NCBI GenBank assembly: GCA_032718475.1
Contig: JAUCBJ010001381.1
Span: forward strand, 1-64,000
Length of the DNA: 64,000 nucleotides
Source of the DNA: Nemertoderma westbladi
Taxonomy: Eukaryota > Xenacoelomorpha > Nemertodermatida > Nemertodermatidae
Reading direction: 5' to 3'
Both the position numbers and the translations under genes were made by a program. Shown here in pieces: positions 21,620-32,941 of the stretch (position 1 is the stretch's first letter; every line of letters starts with the position of its first letter). The notes under the pieces are model-generated. The model made no database searches, was not told where the DNA came from, and saw nothing but the letters and a program-made list of their open reading frames with translations.

Positions 21620-23220
21620 CAGGAGGCCAAGTAAAAGTGTCTGAGTCTGTACTCCCAGATATTCCCATTGGCGATATCTCCTTTGCAGAAGTAAAGGCTG
21701 CTGCAAAGAGCATTAAGACCAATCGTGCCAGTGGAGTAGATGGTGTTCCCCCTGAGGTCTTTAAAATACCTGAGTGTTTAAAGCTCATCTATCCCATCAT
21801 AGTAGACATGTACCGTACAACAAGAGTCCCACAAGAAATGAAAACAAATAAGTTGGTGCCAGTTCCCAAGAAGGGCAACCTAACACTCTATGGTTCTTTT
21901 CGGGGAATCTCATTGATCTCGATTGCTGCAAAACTATACAATAGAATTCTATTAAATCGCATCAGGGATCCCATTGAGAGACTGCTACGTGGAAATCAGA
22001 ATGGGTTCCGTAAAGGTCGTGGGACCATGGAGCCCATTTTGGCACTTAGAAGGATAATTGAAGAATTATCAAAAAAGAAAGACAGGCATCTGGCTGTTAT
22101 CTTTGTTGACTTCTTCAAGGCCTTTGATTCAGTCTCTCGCTCACGTATGTTCAGCATACTTTCATTATATGGGATTCCTGATGAAATTATTGCAGCAATC
22201 AGATCAGTATACGATGGTTCGACAACATTTGTGTATACTGTTGATGGTGACACAGAACCATTTGAAGTGTTATGGGGCGTCCTCCAAGGAGACACACTTG
22301 CACCATTCTTGTTCATTATTGTGGTTGACTATGTTCTACGCATGTCCTTAGATCATCATAATGATGATGGGGTGATGATAACTCCACCTACTGGCTCCAG
22401 AAGTCGAGGAAATCCTGCCAAGTACCTAACTGATCTAGACTTTGCTGATGACTTAGGAGTACTCTCAGAATCATTAGAGGGAGCCCAGCGGCTCCTCAGC
22501 TCATTAGAACATGCTGCTTCTAGTGTTGGTCTTTTTATTAACTCCAGAAAGACCAAAATTCTGACAGTTAACTTTGAAAGTCCTCAGCAAGTCTCTGATC
22601 GGATGAGCATAAGCTCAAAGGATGGTATGCTTGAGCATGTGGACGACTTCTGTTACCTGGGATCATGGATCCGGAAGTCAGGTGAGGACCTTCGAATACG
22701 TAAGGGAAAGGCATGGGCAGCCTTGAATAGGCTTTGCAGGATTTGGAAGTCACCTAGAATTAATCGGAAACTTAAGGTCCGATTATTCAGAGCAGCAGTA
22801 GTTCCAGTACTCCTCTACGGGAGTCCATGCTGGGCTCTAACTGCTGAGAACACCAAATCTCTGGATGGCACATTCACAAGAATGCTACGCCGGGTACATT
22901 GTGTCAAGTACAATGCACACATCTCCAACCAGACACTATATAACATTGGAGGTGTCTCATTGGTTCCCCCAAGCTTGACACTAGAACAAAATCGCCTCCG
23001 CTTTGCAGGACATTGCTTTCGCCGTGAGGACCAGCCAGTGCATAATCTTGTACTTTGGCAGCCTCATGGAGTGAATAAGCATGGTGGACAGCCCATGACT
23101 TTCTTGAGACGCATCTTAAAGGACACTGGCCTTAAAGATGCGGATGATCTAGCAAATGTCATGGGTGATAGGGAGTTGTGGCGGTGCAATTTTGTTGACA
23201 AGCCGGCACAGCATTCTTAA
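21620..23220 (+). CDS. LINE reverse transcriptase, N-terminally truncated, otherwise open
   Basis: The frame is open from the junction. The codon at 21637 is GTG, so no true start is present and the endonuclease half is missing. RT blocks in order: NRASGVDGVPPEVFK, FRGISLISIAAKLYNRIL, NGFRKGRGT, motif A FVDFFKAFDSV, motif B GVLQGDTLAPFLF, motif C LDFADD (FADD instead of YADD), then a thumb-like region and the tail RLRFAGHCFRR...LWQPHG. That tail is common in RTE/jockey-like invertebrate LINE proteins; the clade is uncertain. No internal stop in about 530 codons suggests a fairly recent insertion. Not expected to function without its N-terminus and promoter. Confidence 0.85.
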
Positions 23221-23253
23221 AAATGCAGCTGCAATGCAGCATGCCGATCCTAG
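21620..23253 (+). mobile_element. 5'-truncated non-LTR retrotransposon (LINE) nested in the giant element
   Basis: The insert lies opposite to the host element's coding direction and is bounded by the two halves of the second leader repeat. It starts in the middle of an RT frame and ends about 33 bases after the stop codon, without an obvious poly-A tail. A clear target duplication is not seen. Confidence 0.75.
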
Positions 23254-23634
23254 TAGCCCCTACTTTACTAACTAGTACTTTTTCGGACATATGCTCTACA
23301 CACACTACAGTCCCTTCAGACTTAACAACAGTCAGACAACAGTCTAGCCTACAAATTGTCTGTACAATCTGAGCAGGCTTACACGCCTTCTGCTCAATAC
23401 TGGCCTACAAATAAATAAAACTGACAGAAATAAGTAAGCTCCAAAAGAAACAAGGGGTGTACAGTCCCTAATCTCTTAAACAGCCTACCGGTATACAATT
23501 TCACAATCGAATAATACTGCTGTACCTGTACTGCTGTAGGTACCGGTCCGGGTGGTTAGGTAGTCAGGCCTACTAGGTACCGGTTAACTGGTACTTCAGC
23601 TTTATTGCATACTGCAATACAGAAGCTATAAAAT

Positions 23635-24816
23635 TGTTCGCGCTTTCAGACCTTTAGCAGTTTAACCTGCCAAATTGGATGTCTTTTAGATGATAGATAG
23701 TCTTTAGCCTATGACAAGTATTTGATACACTACATTAGCCGAAACCAGTCTATGCGCGATCATTCACCCGCTGGATATACCCGGGAGACTGGATTTGGAA
23801 GCCTAACCGTATTGCGGGGTAGGCCTACTGAATTATTCGACTGATCGTAATATATATAATCTCTGACAAATATTATTCACTTTCGGGAAATATTAACAGT
23901 TCCTTTAGGACGTGGCGCTTTAAGTATATAAACAGAGTTATGACTTAAACTAGACACAACGGGATGGCTATAGATTCACGTATATGGCGCATTCTTTAGG
24001 AGATGCTTCGTTATCAATCACGATCATACACAATATTGCACAATGTTGCACACCAATCTGCCGACCTTCACTAATTTTAGTCACATATAAGGAGAACAAC
24101 AGACAATACGTGTAGGGCCTATAAAATAGCATTAGATTCACTTCAAACCACTTAATGTAAGTCGCAATTGTTATATGTAACCGGTCTCTCTAACCTTTAG
24201 TATATCAAGAAGATTGGGGTGTCTGATTATTTATCAGTATTCCAAATATAATATTCCATCAACAAATATAATGAATAACCGACAGTAAAAGCAGTAAAAT
24301 GTTAAGGTATAAATTGATATGATCGATTGGGTTAGGTATGGTATGTTCGGTATGTTTGCATGTATGTATGATAACGGATATACGTTCTATAATTAAGCCT
24401 ACTAATGTTGGACTAAAGACTGAAACACGGAGGTTCCAAAGCCGGTGTTGTAGGCTGTGGACAAAATCACATACTGACTCAACTCCACGAGTTTCTATAT
24501 ACAATCTCTAACACAGAGGCAAAAAACGCTCTGATTGGTCGACCGAACAAAGAAGGAACAGAGAACAAAGAAAAGGTCCACGTATACAGCATCAGCTGTT
24601 AGCCGTCGTCATGGTAGCTACACTGTTTACAGAGGATTTGGCGCATTGCGTCATAAAATTGCTAATCATGTCCGCTAAAGTACACATACAGAAGAAATGG
24701 CTTTTATGTCCTCTAAAACAACAGTATAGTAAGGACACGGCCTTTTATACCTGTTAAACCAACTACAGAGTACTTTACGGGGAAAATAACCGGCTAATTA
24801 CGCAAAAGCCTTTACA
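23635..24816 (-). repeat. 5' LTR of the giant element
   Basis: TG...CA repeat pairing with 10139-11321 at about 99% identity by eye. The sequence following it on the minus strand starts attttatagcttctg, which does not begin TGG and resembles no tRNA 3' end, so no canonical primer-binding site is visible. Confidence 0.9.
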
Positions 24817-24821
24817 GGGGG
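24817..24821. repeat. Right target-site duplication GGGGG
   Basis: Five G directly follow the CA of the right LTR and pair with 10134-10138. A sixth G follows, so the exact edge is ambiguous by one base. Confidence 0.7.
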
Positions 24822-24834
24822 GCACCTAGGTATT

Positions 24835-25958
24835 AATCCATATAGCTCGGTATTGCTCCGTATAACTCGGTATTGATCTGTATAGCTCGGTATTTCTCCG
24901 TATAGGTTAGTATAGATTGGTATAGCTCGGTATAGCTCCTTATAACTCGGTATAGGTTGGTATAGCTCGGTATAGGTTGGTATAGCTCAGTATTGCTCCG
25001 TATAACTCTGTATTGCTCCATATAGCCCGGTATTGCTCCGTATAGCTCGGTATAAGCTCGGCATTCACTCCGTACAACTCGGTATTGCTCCATATAGCTC
25101 GGTATTGCTCCTTATAGCTCGGTATTGCTCTGTATAACTCTGATTGCTCCATATAGGTCGGTATTGCTCCGTATAGCTCGGTATAAGCTCGGTATTCACT
25201 CTGTATAACTCGGTATTGCTCCGTATAGCTCTGTATTGCTCCGTATAGGTCGGTATAGATTGGTATAGCTCGGTATAGGTTGGTATTCACTCCGTATAAC
25301 TTGGTATTGCTCCGTATAGCTCGGTATTTCTCCGTATAGGTTGGTATAGATTGGTATAGCTCGGTATAGCTCCGTATAACTCGGTATAGGTTGGTATAGC
25401 TCGGTATAGGTTGGTATAGCTCAGTATTGCTCCGTATAACTCTGTATTGCTCCGTATAGCCCGGTATTGCTCCGTATAGCTCGGTATAAGCTCGGCATTC
25501 ACTCCGTACAACTCGGTATTGCTCCATATAGCTCGGTATTGCTCCTTATAGCTCGGTATTGCTCTGTATAACTCTGATTGCTCCATATAGCTCGGTATTG
25601 CTCCGTAAGGCTCGGTATAAGCTCGGTATTCACTCCGTATAGCTCGGTATTGCTCCTTATAGCTCGGTATTGCTCTGTATAACTCTGATTGCTCCATATA
25701 GCTCGGTATTGCTCCGTATAGCTCGGTATAAGCTCGGTATTCACTCCGTATAACTCGGTATTGCTCCGTATAGCTCGGTATTGCTCCGTATAGGTCGGTA
25801 TCGATTGGTATAGCTCGGTATAGCTCCGTATAGCTCGGTATAGGGTGGTATAGCTCGGTATAGGTTGGTATAGCTCAGTATTGCTCCGTATAGCTCGGTA
25901 TCGCTCTGTATATCTCGGTATTGCTCCATATAGCTCGGTATTACTTCGTATAGTTCGG
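24835..25958. repeat. Second array of the 20-bp minisatellite
   Basis: Same unit family as 4850-8320 (tatagctcggtattgctccg and variants), in the same orientation, starting within 20 bases of the giant element's right edge. Blocks of about 430 bp recur nearly unchanged (for example around 24920-25110 and 25340-25540), which indicates recent local duplication. A few units continue at 28101-28130 beyond the DNA transposon. Confidence 0.9.
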
Positions 25959-25962
25959 TATT

Positions 25963-28100
25963 GGGCAATTCCACCATTGATGTAACACTTACGTCGAAAA
26001 TAAAAAGTCATCTAATCAGCATAATTTTGGCATCAAAATGACGAGAAAGAATGAAATTTTCAATAAAAGTGACGGATTTTTAATATTTTTGAGGGTAACA
26101 ACTGGTTTTTCATTATTCAATATGAGGAAATTTTTTAACGTATTTTCAAATTTGTAGAAATTAATCCATGTCATTTTATAACATAATCTTACTACCATTG
26201 AAATTGTCGGAATAAGTAAGATAAATAAGAAAGGTAAATACACCAACCGAAAATTAGACATTTATTAGAAGCTATTGATAATAAAGATTAGAATATTGAC
26301 AGTATAGCATTGCATAATCAAAATTTTAAAAAAATTAGATTTGGCCTACATAATTATGTGAGTCCGTCACGAAAAGTACTTAAAGTTTTAATTTGGAGTA
26401 CACCACCCCGCATGTATATTGCACTGACAATCATTTTCCTTTGGGTTTACAGCCAATCCGATCCTTCCATTATGTCTGTGTGTTCTGTATTGCCGATGAA
26501 ATGTGTAATAGCAGCTTTACGGACTCACATATTTTTCGTTACGGACTCACCATATGGAAGGTTAGGTATGAATCATTCTGCTTTGTAAACATTATTCACT
26601 ATGTAAACTGAAAGTATTTACCTCGATTGTGCCCATCGACTCGACAGTCTGTCATATGGACTATCAAACGTATTCATACATTACCTGTAATGTGTTACTG
26701 TTGACACTGACCGACATTCTGCTTTGTGACTGTTAATAATGGTTAAAACTCCCCTCTGTGGGGCCGAGAGGGCCAAACGTCATCGACCACCAGAAGGGCT
26801 GTCGTTTCTAAGAACGCTGTAGTTCAGTGCGCCAGTGATATGGTGAATACAGTGAAATAAACGCTAAATAAGGTTAAAATAGTTAAAGTCAATAAATCAG
26901 AAATCGAAAGAATATCTTTGGAAATTAGTCTCCAACTTGTCTGGGAGAAAGAAAACTCAGCCTATTCATGGAATTTTGAACATCCATCAATGCAAATTGG
27001 ACAACCCGTCCAATTTGAAACCAGTTATTGTCACAAAGATGTTCAGCAATGATAAGCTCGAAGTTCGACACGACTTCCATGGATTGAATGAGCAAGGGAT
27101 GGATTGTGATAGTGACAATGAACCAACAACCCTTAATATATATGTCAACGCAATGTGATTGGTTGTATTTGACTTTGTTTGTGTGATTTCGGATAGAAAA
27201 CATTATCCTGGGCAGATAACGGCCACGATGGAAGATAGTGCCGATGTACGGCGAATGTTACCCAGCGGGAATGCATGGAAGTGGCCAGTGCAACTGATTA
27301 TTGTAAATCATAAATACAATGAAATATTGTTCAAAATTGATATTCCGAGCCAAAAAACTTCCCGTGATCGTGGTATTTATATTGTTAAAGTACTGGAAAT
27401 TGGTCACTTTGACTTCTTTGTAATATAAATCTATAGGATAGACTATGACAATATACACCAATTTACTCAATCGCATACATACATCAAATACATAAAGTAT
27501 TTTTTTTCATCAACTATTTAGAAACATAACTACCGTGAGTGATTTAAAGTACATTTTTAAATGTATATGATTTAAGCCATACGCTATTAAATCTATGTTA
27601 TGAATTTAATAAATGAACACCACAAACATTCACGATTCAGGTGAAATTCGTTTTCTAAAAAATAAAAGTCCATAACGATTTAAGTGTGAGTCCGTAACAT
27701 TTTTTTCTGTGAGTCCGTAACGAACAATTGACCCTAAAAATGTGGTTTAGCACCACATATTTCTGGTACTAATTTAAAAATTTAAAAATTTGATGTATCT
27801 ACTTTGCATTGTGAAAGTTATAACGTATGGCGTTAAATATTTCAAGAGAATTTGTCAAAATAAAATTGGGTGATTTTTCTTTGTCCATTTGCATGTGAGT
27901 CCGTAACGGGCACTATATTTAAAACATCCTATGAATCAAATGAGATACAACTCTTTTTGATCAAGTCAAAGTAAAGATGTACCATTAATCCATCAGCCAC
28001 CATAGGTAAATGTTATTTATATTGTAAAGTTACTAATTAAATATGCCAATTAATTTGGAAAATTGCGTACGAATGTGAGTCCGTAACGATGAAATTGCCC
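25963..28100. mobile_element. DNA transposon remnant (2.14 kb) with GGGCAATT ends and TATT duplication
   Basis: Left end GGGCAATTCCA and right end (reverse complement) GGGCAATTTCA form short inverted termini. TATT stands at 25959-25962 and 28101-28104, and joining the flanks restores the array phrase cggtattgctcc, so the insertion is well supported. The 13-base motif gttacggactcac or a close variant recurs near both ends and inside (about 26360, 26519, 26538, 27686, 27709, 27895, 28074), like transposase-binding repeats. A four-base duplication would fit a Sola-type element, but I cannot assign the superfamily. Confidence 0.7.
26937..27428 (+). pseudogene. Possible transposase C-terminal remnant with one in-frame stop
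   Basis: Two open pieces in the same frame are separated by a TGA at 27156-27158. The second contains RKHYPGQITATMED followed by SGNAWKWP, resembling the small Tudor-like tail (W/H-YPG ... F-x-WP) seen at the end of several transposase-like proteins of invertebrate DNA transposons. No catalytic core (DDE) is visible, so the copy is non-autonomous. The assignment rests on pattern resemblance only. Confidence 0.4.
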
Positions 28101-28104
28101 TATT

Positions 28105-28778
28105 GCTCCATATAGCTCCATATACCTTTTAGTGTGTACCCTGCTTGCCGACCTCATGGTCGGGAGTCAACTCGGCTGGATAAAAAGCGCCCTAATAACC
28201 TCTTTCCGATCCCTCTTTCCATTCCTTATATGATTTCAACGTCAAACCAAAATATAGCCCATTAACCAAAATCCCAAGGCAGGCAGGGGTCGGAGATTTG
28301 AATGGAATTTTCACCCATTGTTGATACTATAGCATATAGCTTGATTTCATTGGTGATGCCCTATTTGCAAAAATCTGTTAAGCACTTTATTTCGGATGGT
28401 GTCTAAAATTTATCTGATTAGTTTTTTATTAGTCTTAGTTTTTATTAATTGTGATTGATTCTATCCATTGGATTTTCGTATTTAAATTAGTAAACTACTG
28501 TAATTATCAGAACCAGGCATTAAGTTTTGAAAATCCTCTGAAAATTTGACATGTTTGAAGAATACCAATTTTGTAATATTGAGCTTTCAATTTTAATTAT
28601 TATTTATAAATTAATGAAATAAAAATTATCTGAAAAAATAATGGAAAATGACTAATAATAAATTGCTAAAGTACTAATAAGTATTAAAGAGCTAGTAATT
28701 TTAATTTTGTGTTAGCTAGTACTTTTTATTAAAATTATCATACAGTATTATCCCATAGCGTACTCTATTAATACACCA
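28105..28778. other. Array remnant and AT-rich spacer, no gene
   Basis: The first 30 bases are leftover minisatellite. The rest is AT-rich with no coding or repeat signal I can support. Confidence 0.5.
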
Positions 28779-29155
28779 TGTCCCAGAATATAGTGTCGTA
28801 ATTCAGTGACACGCCCCCCCCCCCCCCCCCCCTTATTTTTCTACAAATCTTAATGAGATTGCATGAAATTTGAAACAGAGATAGTTCCACCTCCCGACCA
28901 CTGACTGGGTGATCCAGAATTTTTATTTTTGCTTTCAATCTTTAGCTACAAGCGTTTAAAAAATTGTCTCCAGCGATATTACACCAGTTTCACCGCAGTT
29001 ATTATTCTAGCTTATAGCTGTTTGTTGGTACCAATGGAAAGCTGGCCCTGCTAGGATTTCAAATATGTAAGTAACACAATTTGAATTTCGTTGGAAAATA
29101 GCTGAGATATGGGCGTTCAAATGTTGCATGGTTATGCACCTGCGCGAGGCTATTA

Positions 29156-29309
29156 TATTCTATTTAATAAATGCATCATAATCTGGAATATTTTGTTTAT
29201 CCAAATACGTAGCTGGGCAACAATGCATTACATCTTTAATCATACTATTAAGTAGCTATTCATACATTTAAAAAATGTTCCAGAATATGGTTTATTTATT
29301 AATAGAATA
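29156..29309. mobile_element. 154-bp MITE-like insert in the left arm
   Basis: The termini tattctatttaataaa and (reverse complement) tattctattaataaataaa are inverted repeats, followed inward by TCTGGAA blocks on both sides. The right arm lacks this insert (gaggctattttcgtcacc on its reverse complement), giving an empty site. Confidence 0.6.
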
Positions 29310-29367
29310 AAACGTCACCTTCAAGGCAGATCCGCCTAAGTCGATTTTTGCGGTTTTTTTGTTGAAA

Positions 29368-29501
29368 ATTCGCACTTATGGTGTTTTGCCAAAACAAGGA
29401 GAACACCGTTTTCTGGTATTATCCCGTAACTATACGATAGTTGCGGGGTATTGCCTAGAAAACAAGGCATCCTCAATTAGGCAAAACACCATAAGTCCGA
29501 A
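29368..29501. repeat. 23-bp stem hairpin
   Basis: acttatggtgttttgcc at about 29374-29390 pairs with its complement at about 29479-29495. The stem extends to 23 bp with one mismatch around a loop of about 88 bases, which itself contains the small palindrome aactatacgatagtt. Confidence 0.65.
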
Positions 29502-30229
29502 TTTTTACAAAAAACACGCAAAATATATCAAATTATATCCAAGGCGTTTCGTACGTCCTTAATAATTTAGTGCGTAGTGCGCACGTAATACATGTGCGCA
29601 TTTGTTATTAGCTAATACGTGCTATCTAACATGTGTTAACTAGCACATGAGCAGGTGTTAGTATTACCTGTGAACGCAATAATAACAAATAAGCACATAC
29701 AATACAGCTAACACACTTGCGCACATGTTGGAAATTTTTGAATTCAAAATTCTAAAGTGTTCCATAAGTTTTTTGGATATTTTGGTATTAATTGCTTCTA
29801 AAATAAGTACGGGACTGTAGTTAGAATCATGTATCAATACAAATTGAACAAAATGTAGCCAAATGCAGAACTATAAGAACAAAATTTAGATTCAAGAAAG
29901 CGGAACTCTAAGTACAAAATATAGCCATGGGTGGTACTCTACAGTAAGAACAAAGTCTAGCTACGTCATGACGAATAATTAAAGACTGTTTTTTCTACAG
30001 TACGTGCCAACATTTTGGGGCAACTCTATCAGCAACTTGGTGAGCATGTCAGGTTGCCGATCAAGTTGATCTATGTAAACGCGAAGTTTGTTGCTGTATA
30101 AGATGCCTCATATAACGGAGACTAAAAGTTAATGGTTACTCAAATTAAGTTGCTTGTTGCTGACCAAGTTATCCAAAACGTCCGGAACCCCATAGCGACT
30201 TGGACACAAACATTAAATGAAGGCCAGAT

Positions 30230-30725
30230 ATTTATCAGCGCCACAAGCATTAATGTGTGACAAACATTAATCAGGGGGACAAACATTAATCAGGAGGACA
30301 AACATTAATGTGGGACACAAACATTAATGAGGGACACAAACATTAATGAGGGACACAAACATTAATGAGGGACACACACATTAATGAGGTACACAAACAT
30401 TAATGAGGGACACACACATTAATGAGGTACACAAACATTAATGAGGTACACAAACATTAATGAGGGACACAAACATTAATGAGGGACACAAACATTAATG
30501 AGGTACACAAACATTAATAAGGGACACAAACATTAATGAGGTACACAAACATTAATGAGGGACACAAACATTAATGAGGGACACAAACATTAATGAGGTA
30601 CACAAACATTAATAAGGGACACAAACATTAATGAGGTACACAAACATTAATGAGGGACACAAACATTAATGAGGGACACAAACATTAAACGAGGGACAGA
30701 TATCCATCAAGGGCACAAACATTAA
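30230..30725. repeat. Minisatellite, left inverted arm (gacacaaacattaatgagg)
   Basis: About 23 units of 19-20 bp. Phase variants ggacac and gtacac alternate in blocks that repeat at higher order (two similar runs near 30400-30540 and 30540-30660). Reverse-complement partner at 31335-31800. Confidence 0.9.
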
Positions 30726-31334
30726 TAAAGGGCACCATCATTGCATTCCATTCATGTTATCCCCCATGGCACTTAGTATGATTCCTGTTATCACCCATAC
30801 ACATACAATATATTACAGTATTACCTACAATTCTCATTACTGTCAAGCAATACAATAATAACAATAAATAATAACATATTAATTTGACCAATAATCTATG
30901 TTATTACCAATTGAGGGAAAGGATCAGGTTAAAGAGATGGTTTTTCTAACCAAAACAATAAACGACGTTGTTACAGTACTAATAAGGGAAGGAGTAAAAA
31001 AATAATTAACATGAAGGGGAGACTGGAATGGGGGGGGGGGGGTAACATGAATGGTGGGGGTAGGAGGTAAACTGAAAATATGGGGGTATAACAGACGGGG
31101 GGGGGGGGGGGTAGCAGCAAAACAGGCAGCTGAACAACGTAACCAAACGTCGCTTTCAATTAATTTCCATCTAATTAGGTAGATGGAATGTATACAAAGC
31201 GGCGCTACTTTGATCGAAGCTCACGTTCCCATGGTAGTATTTTTTCAGTATCAGTTTATCACTTATTATCTGATCGTCTGATGGCAAGCATCACCATCGC
31301 TCATATTAATATCCATTGGCAAGCATTCACCCCT

Positions 31335-31800
31335 GTTTGTGCCCCTGATTAATGTGTGTCCCGCATCAATGTTTATGTCCCTCATTAATGATTGTATCCC
31401 TCATTAATGTTTGTGTCCCTCGTTAATGTTTGTGTCCCTTATTAATGTGTGTCCCTCATTAATGTTTGTGTCCCTCGTTAATGTCTGTGTCCATCATTAA
31501 TGTGTGTCCCTCATTAATGTTTGTGCCCCTTATTAATGTGTGTCCCTCATTAATGTGTGTCCCTCATTAATGTTTGTGTCCCTCGTTAATGTTTGTGTCC
31601 ATCATTAATGTGTGTCCCTCATTAATGTTTGTGATAATTGATGATTGTGACCCTGATTAATATCTGTGCCCCTTATTAATGCATGTGCCCTTGATTAATA
31701 TGTGTCCTAATTAATGTTTTTGTCCCTTATTAATGTTTGTACCACTTAATGTGTGTCCCTGATTAATGTTTGTGTCCCTGATAAATATTTGTATCCCAGA
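31335..31800. repeat. Minisatellite, right inverted arm (tgtgtccctcattaatgttt)
   Basis: About 22 more degenerate units, reverse complement of the left-arm repeat. The two arrays could pair as a long hairpin. Confidence 0.9.
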
Positions 31801-31879
31801 TTATACAGCATAAATAAATGTTTGTGTTCCCTCAATAATGTTTGTGTCATGGCCGCAATACAAACTAGTATATAAATGA

Positions 31880-32165
31880 GAAATTACGGGGTTTTGCCAG
31901 GTTATTGTTTCTGATTTAAGGGGTTTTACAGGTTGTTATTTCTGATTTAAGGGGTTTTGCCAGGTGGACTGAATTCCATATACTTGAATTTACGGTGTTT
32001 TGCAAGCCAATTATTGACTTGTGTGGTTCTGCCTCGAAGTGGGCATAAGTTACGGGGAACTGCCTTTGGCTTATAACTCAAAAATGGCTGGTAGAAAAGC
32101 TTCGGGGTTCTGCCAGACGAAAAAGCCGATATCGAATTACCCAAAAAGTCAAAAACATGAAAATC
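31880..32165. repeat. ggggttttgccaggt tandem repeats
   Basis: About three 35-bp units with ttctgatttaaggggttttgcc, then scattered ggggttctgcc variants up to the inner edge of the right arm. The same phrase occurs in the left hairpin (ggtgttttgcc). Confidence 0.6.
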
Positions 32166-32941
32166 GAAAAAAATCGACTTAGGGGGTTCTGCCTTGAAGG
32201 TGACGAAAATAGCCTCGCGTCGTTGCAAAACCAAGCAAGATTTGAACGCTCATATCTCAGCTATTTTTCAACGAAATTCAAATTGTGTTACATATTTGGA
32301 ATCCTTGCAGGGCCAAACAGCTATAAGGTAGAAGAATAACTGCGGTGTAACTGGTATAATATCGCTGGAGACACTTTTTTTAAACGCATGTAGCTAAAGA
32401 TTGAAAGCAAAAATCGAATTCTTGCTCACCCAGTCAGTGGTCGGGAGATGAAACTATCTCTGTTTCAAATTTCATGCAATCTCATTACGATTTGTAAAAA
32501 AATTAGGGGGGGGGGGTGTAGGCGTGTCACTGAAATACGGAAAAAATGTTCTAGAACAAATAAAGTGTTCTAGAACCTTAATTTGATAGCTAACATTGTT
32601 TTAATTCATGATTGTATTGTAAGGAATTAAATTGAAAGTTTAATTGTTTATAAAAAACACTCCAGTTACAGAAAACTCCAATTTCTAGAATATGTAATAA
32701 CGCAAAGATTTATTAATTGGAATTGTAAGAAAAGTTTACAATTGGTTTAGGAAAATAGTAATAATTATGTAACTTTCTTATCTAGTCATTTACATTCAAA
32801 TGAATTAGCAAGTTTATGAATGAAATCAAATCATAATTATACTAATGAAACGAACAAATCTATTACCAGCTCTACCATAGTACTGGTACAATATATACCT
32901 ACGTTATCTGAGAGTACTGTTGGCCTGCAATAATAGTCAAA

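Larger units (their letters stand above)
21162..23365 (-). repeat. 289-bp tandem duplication in the leader, second copy split by a LINE
   Basis: Unit 1 runs 21162-21450. Unit 2 begins at 21451, is interrupted at about 21619, and resumes at about 23254-23365 beyond the LINE. Shared landmarks are cagactccgaaatggttag, ttctttcgagg and ctctacacacac. The uninterrupted unit 1 gives the empty target for the LINE insertion. Confidence 0.75.
10139..24816 (-). mobile_element. Complete 14.7-kb LTR element without reverse transcriptase, carrying a giant unknown ORF
   Basis: Two direct repeats of 1183 and 1182 bp, each TG...CA, bound the unit, and GGGGG flanks both sides. The two LTRs differ at roughly ten positions by eye, so insertion is recent. 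In minus-strand order it holds the 5' LTR, a leader of about 3.8 kb (enlarged by a nested LINE), gag in several frames, a BEL/Pao-type aspartic protease, a 1344-codon ORF, and the 3' LTR 78 bases further on. No RT (YxDD), RNase H or integrase (HHCC, DDE) motif is visible in any element-sense ORF. The only RT is in the LINE, on the opposite strand. No tRNA-like primer-binding site adjoins the 5' LTR. I infer a non-autonomous LTR retrotransposon. Confidence 0.85.
28779..32557. mobile_element. Long inverted-repeat, foldback-like structure (3.8 kb)
   Basis: The left arm (28779-29353) and right arm (32163-32557) are diverged reverse complements. Shared landmarks are TGTYCYAGAA at the tips, cagtgacacgcc, a mirrored homopolymer (C run near 28815-28832, G run near 32508-32517), caatctttagcta, and caccttcaaggcag at the inner edge. 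Inside, a second inverted pair consists of minisatellite arms at about 30230-30725 and 31335-31800. No transposase ORF exists. This fits a foldback or long-TIR element; flanking duplications are not evident. Confidence 0.7.

Noticed and set aside
24833-26011. Overlapping 136-195 codon ORFs on the minus strand
   Set aside because: Same minisatellite artefact as in the first array.
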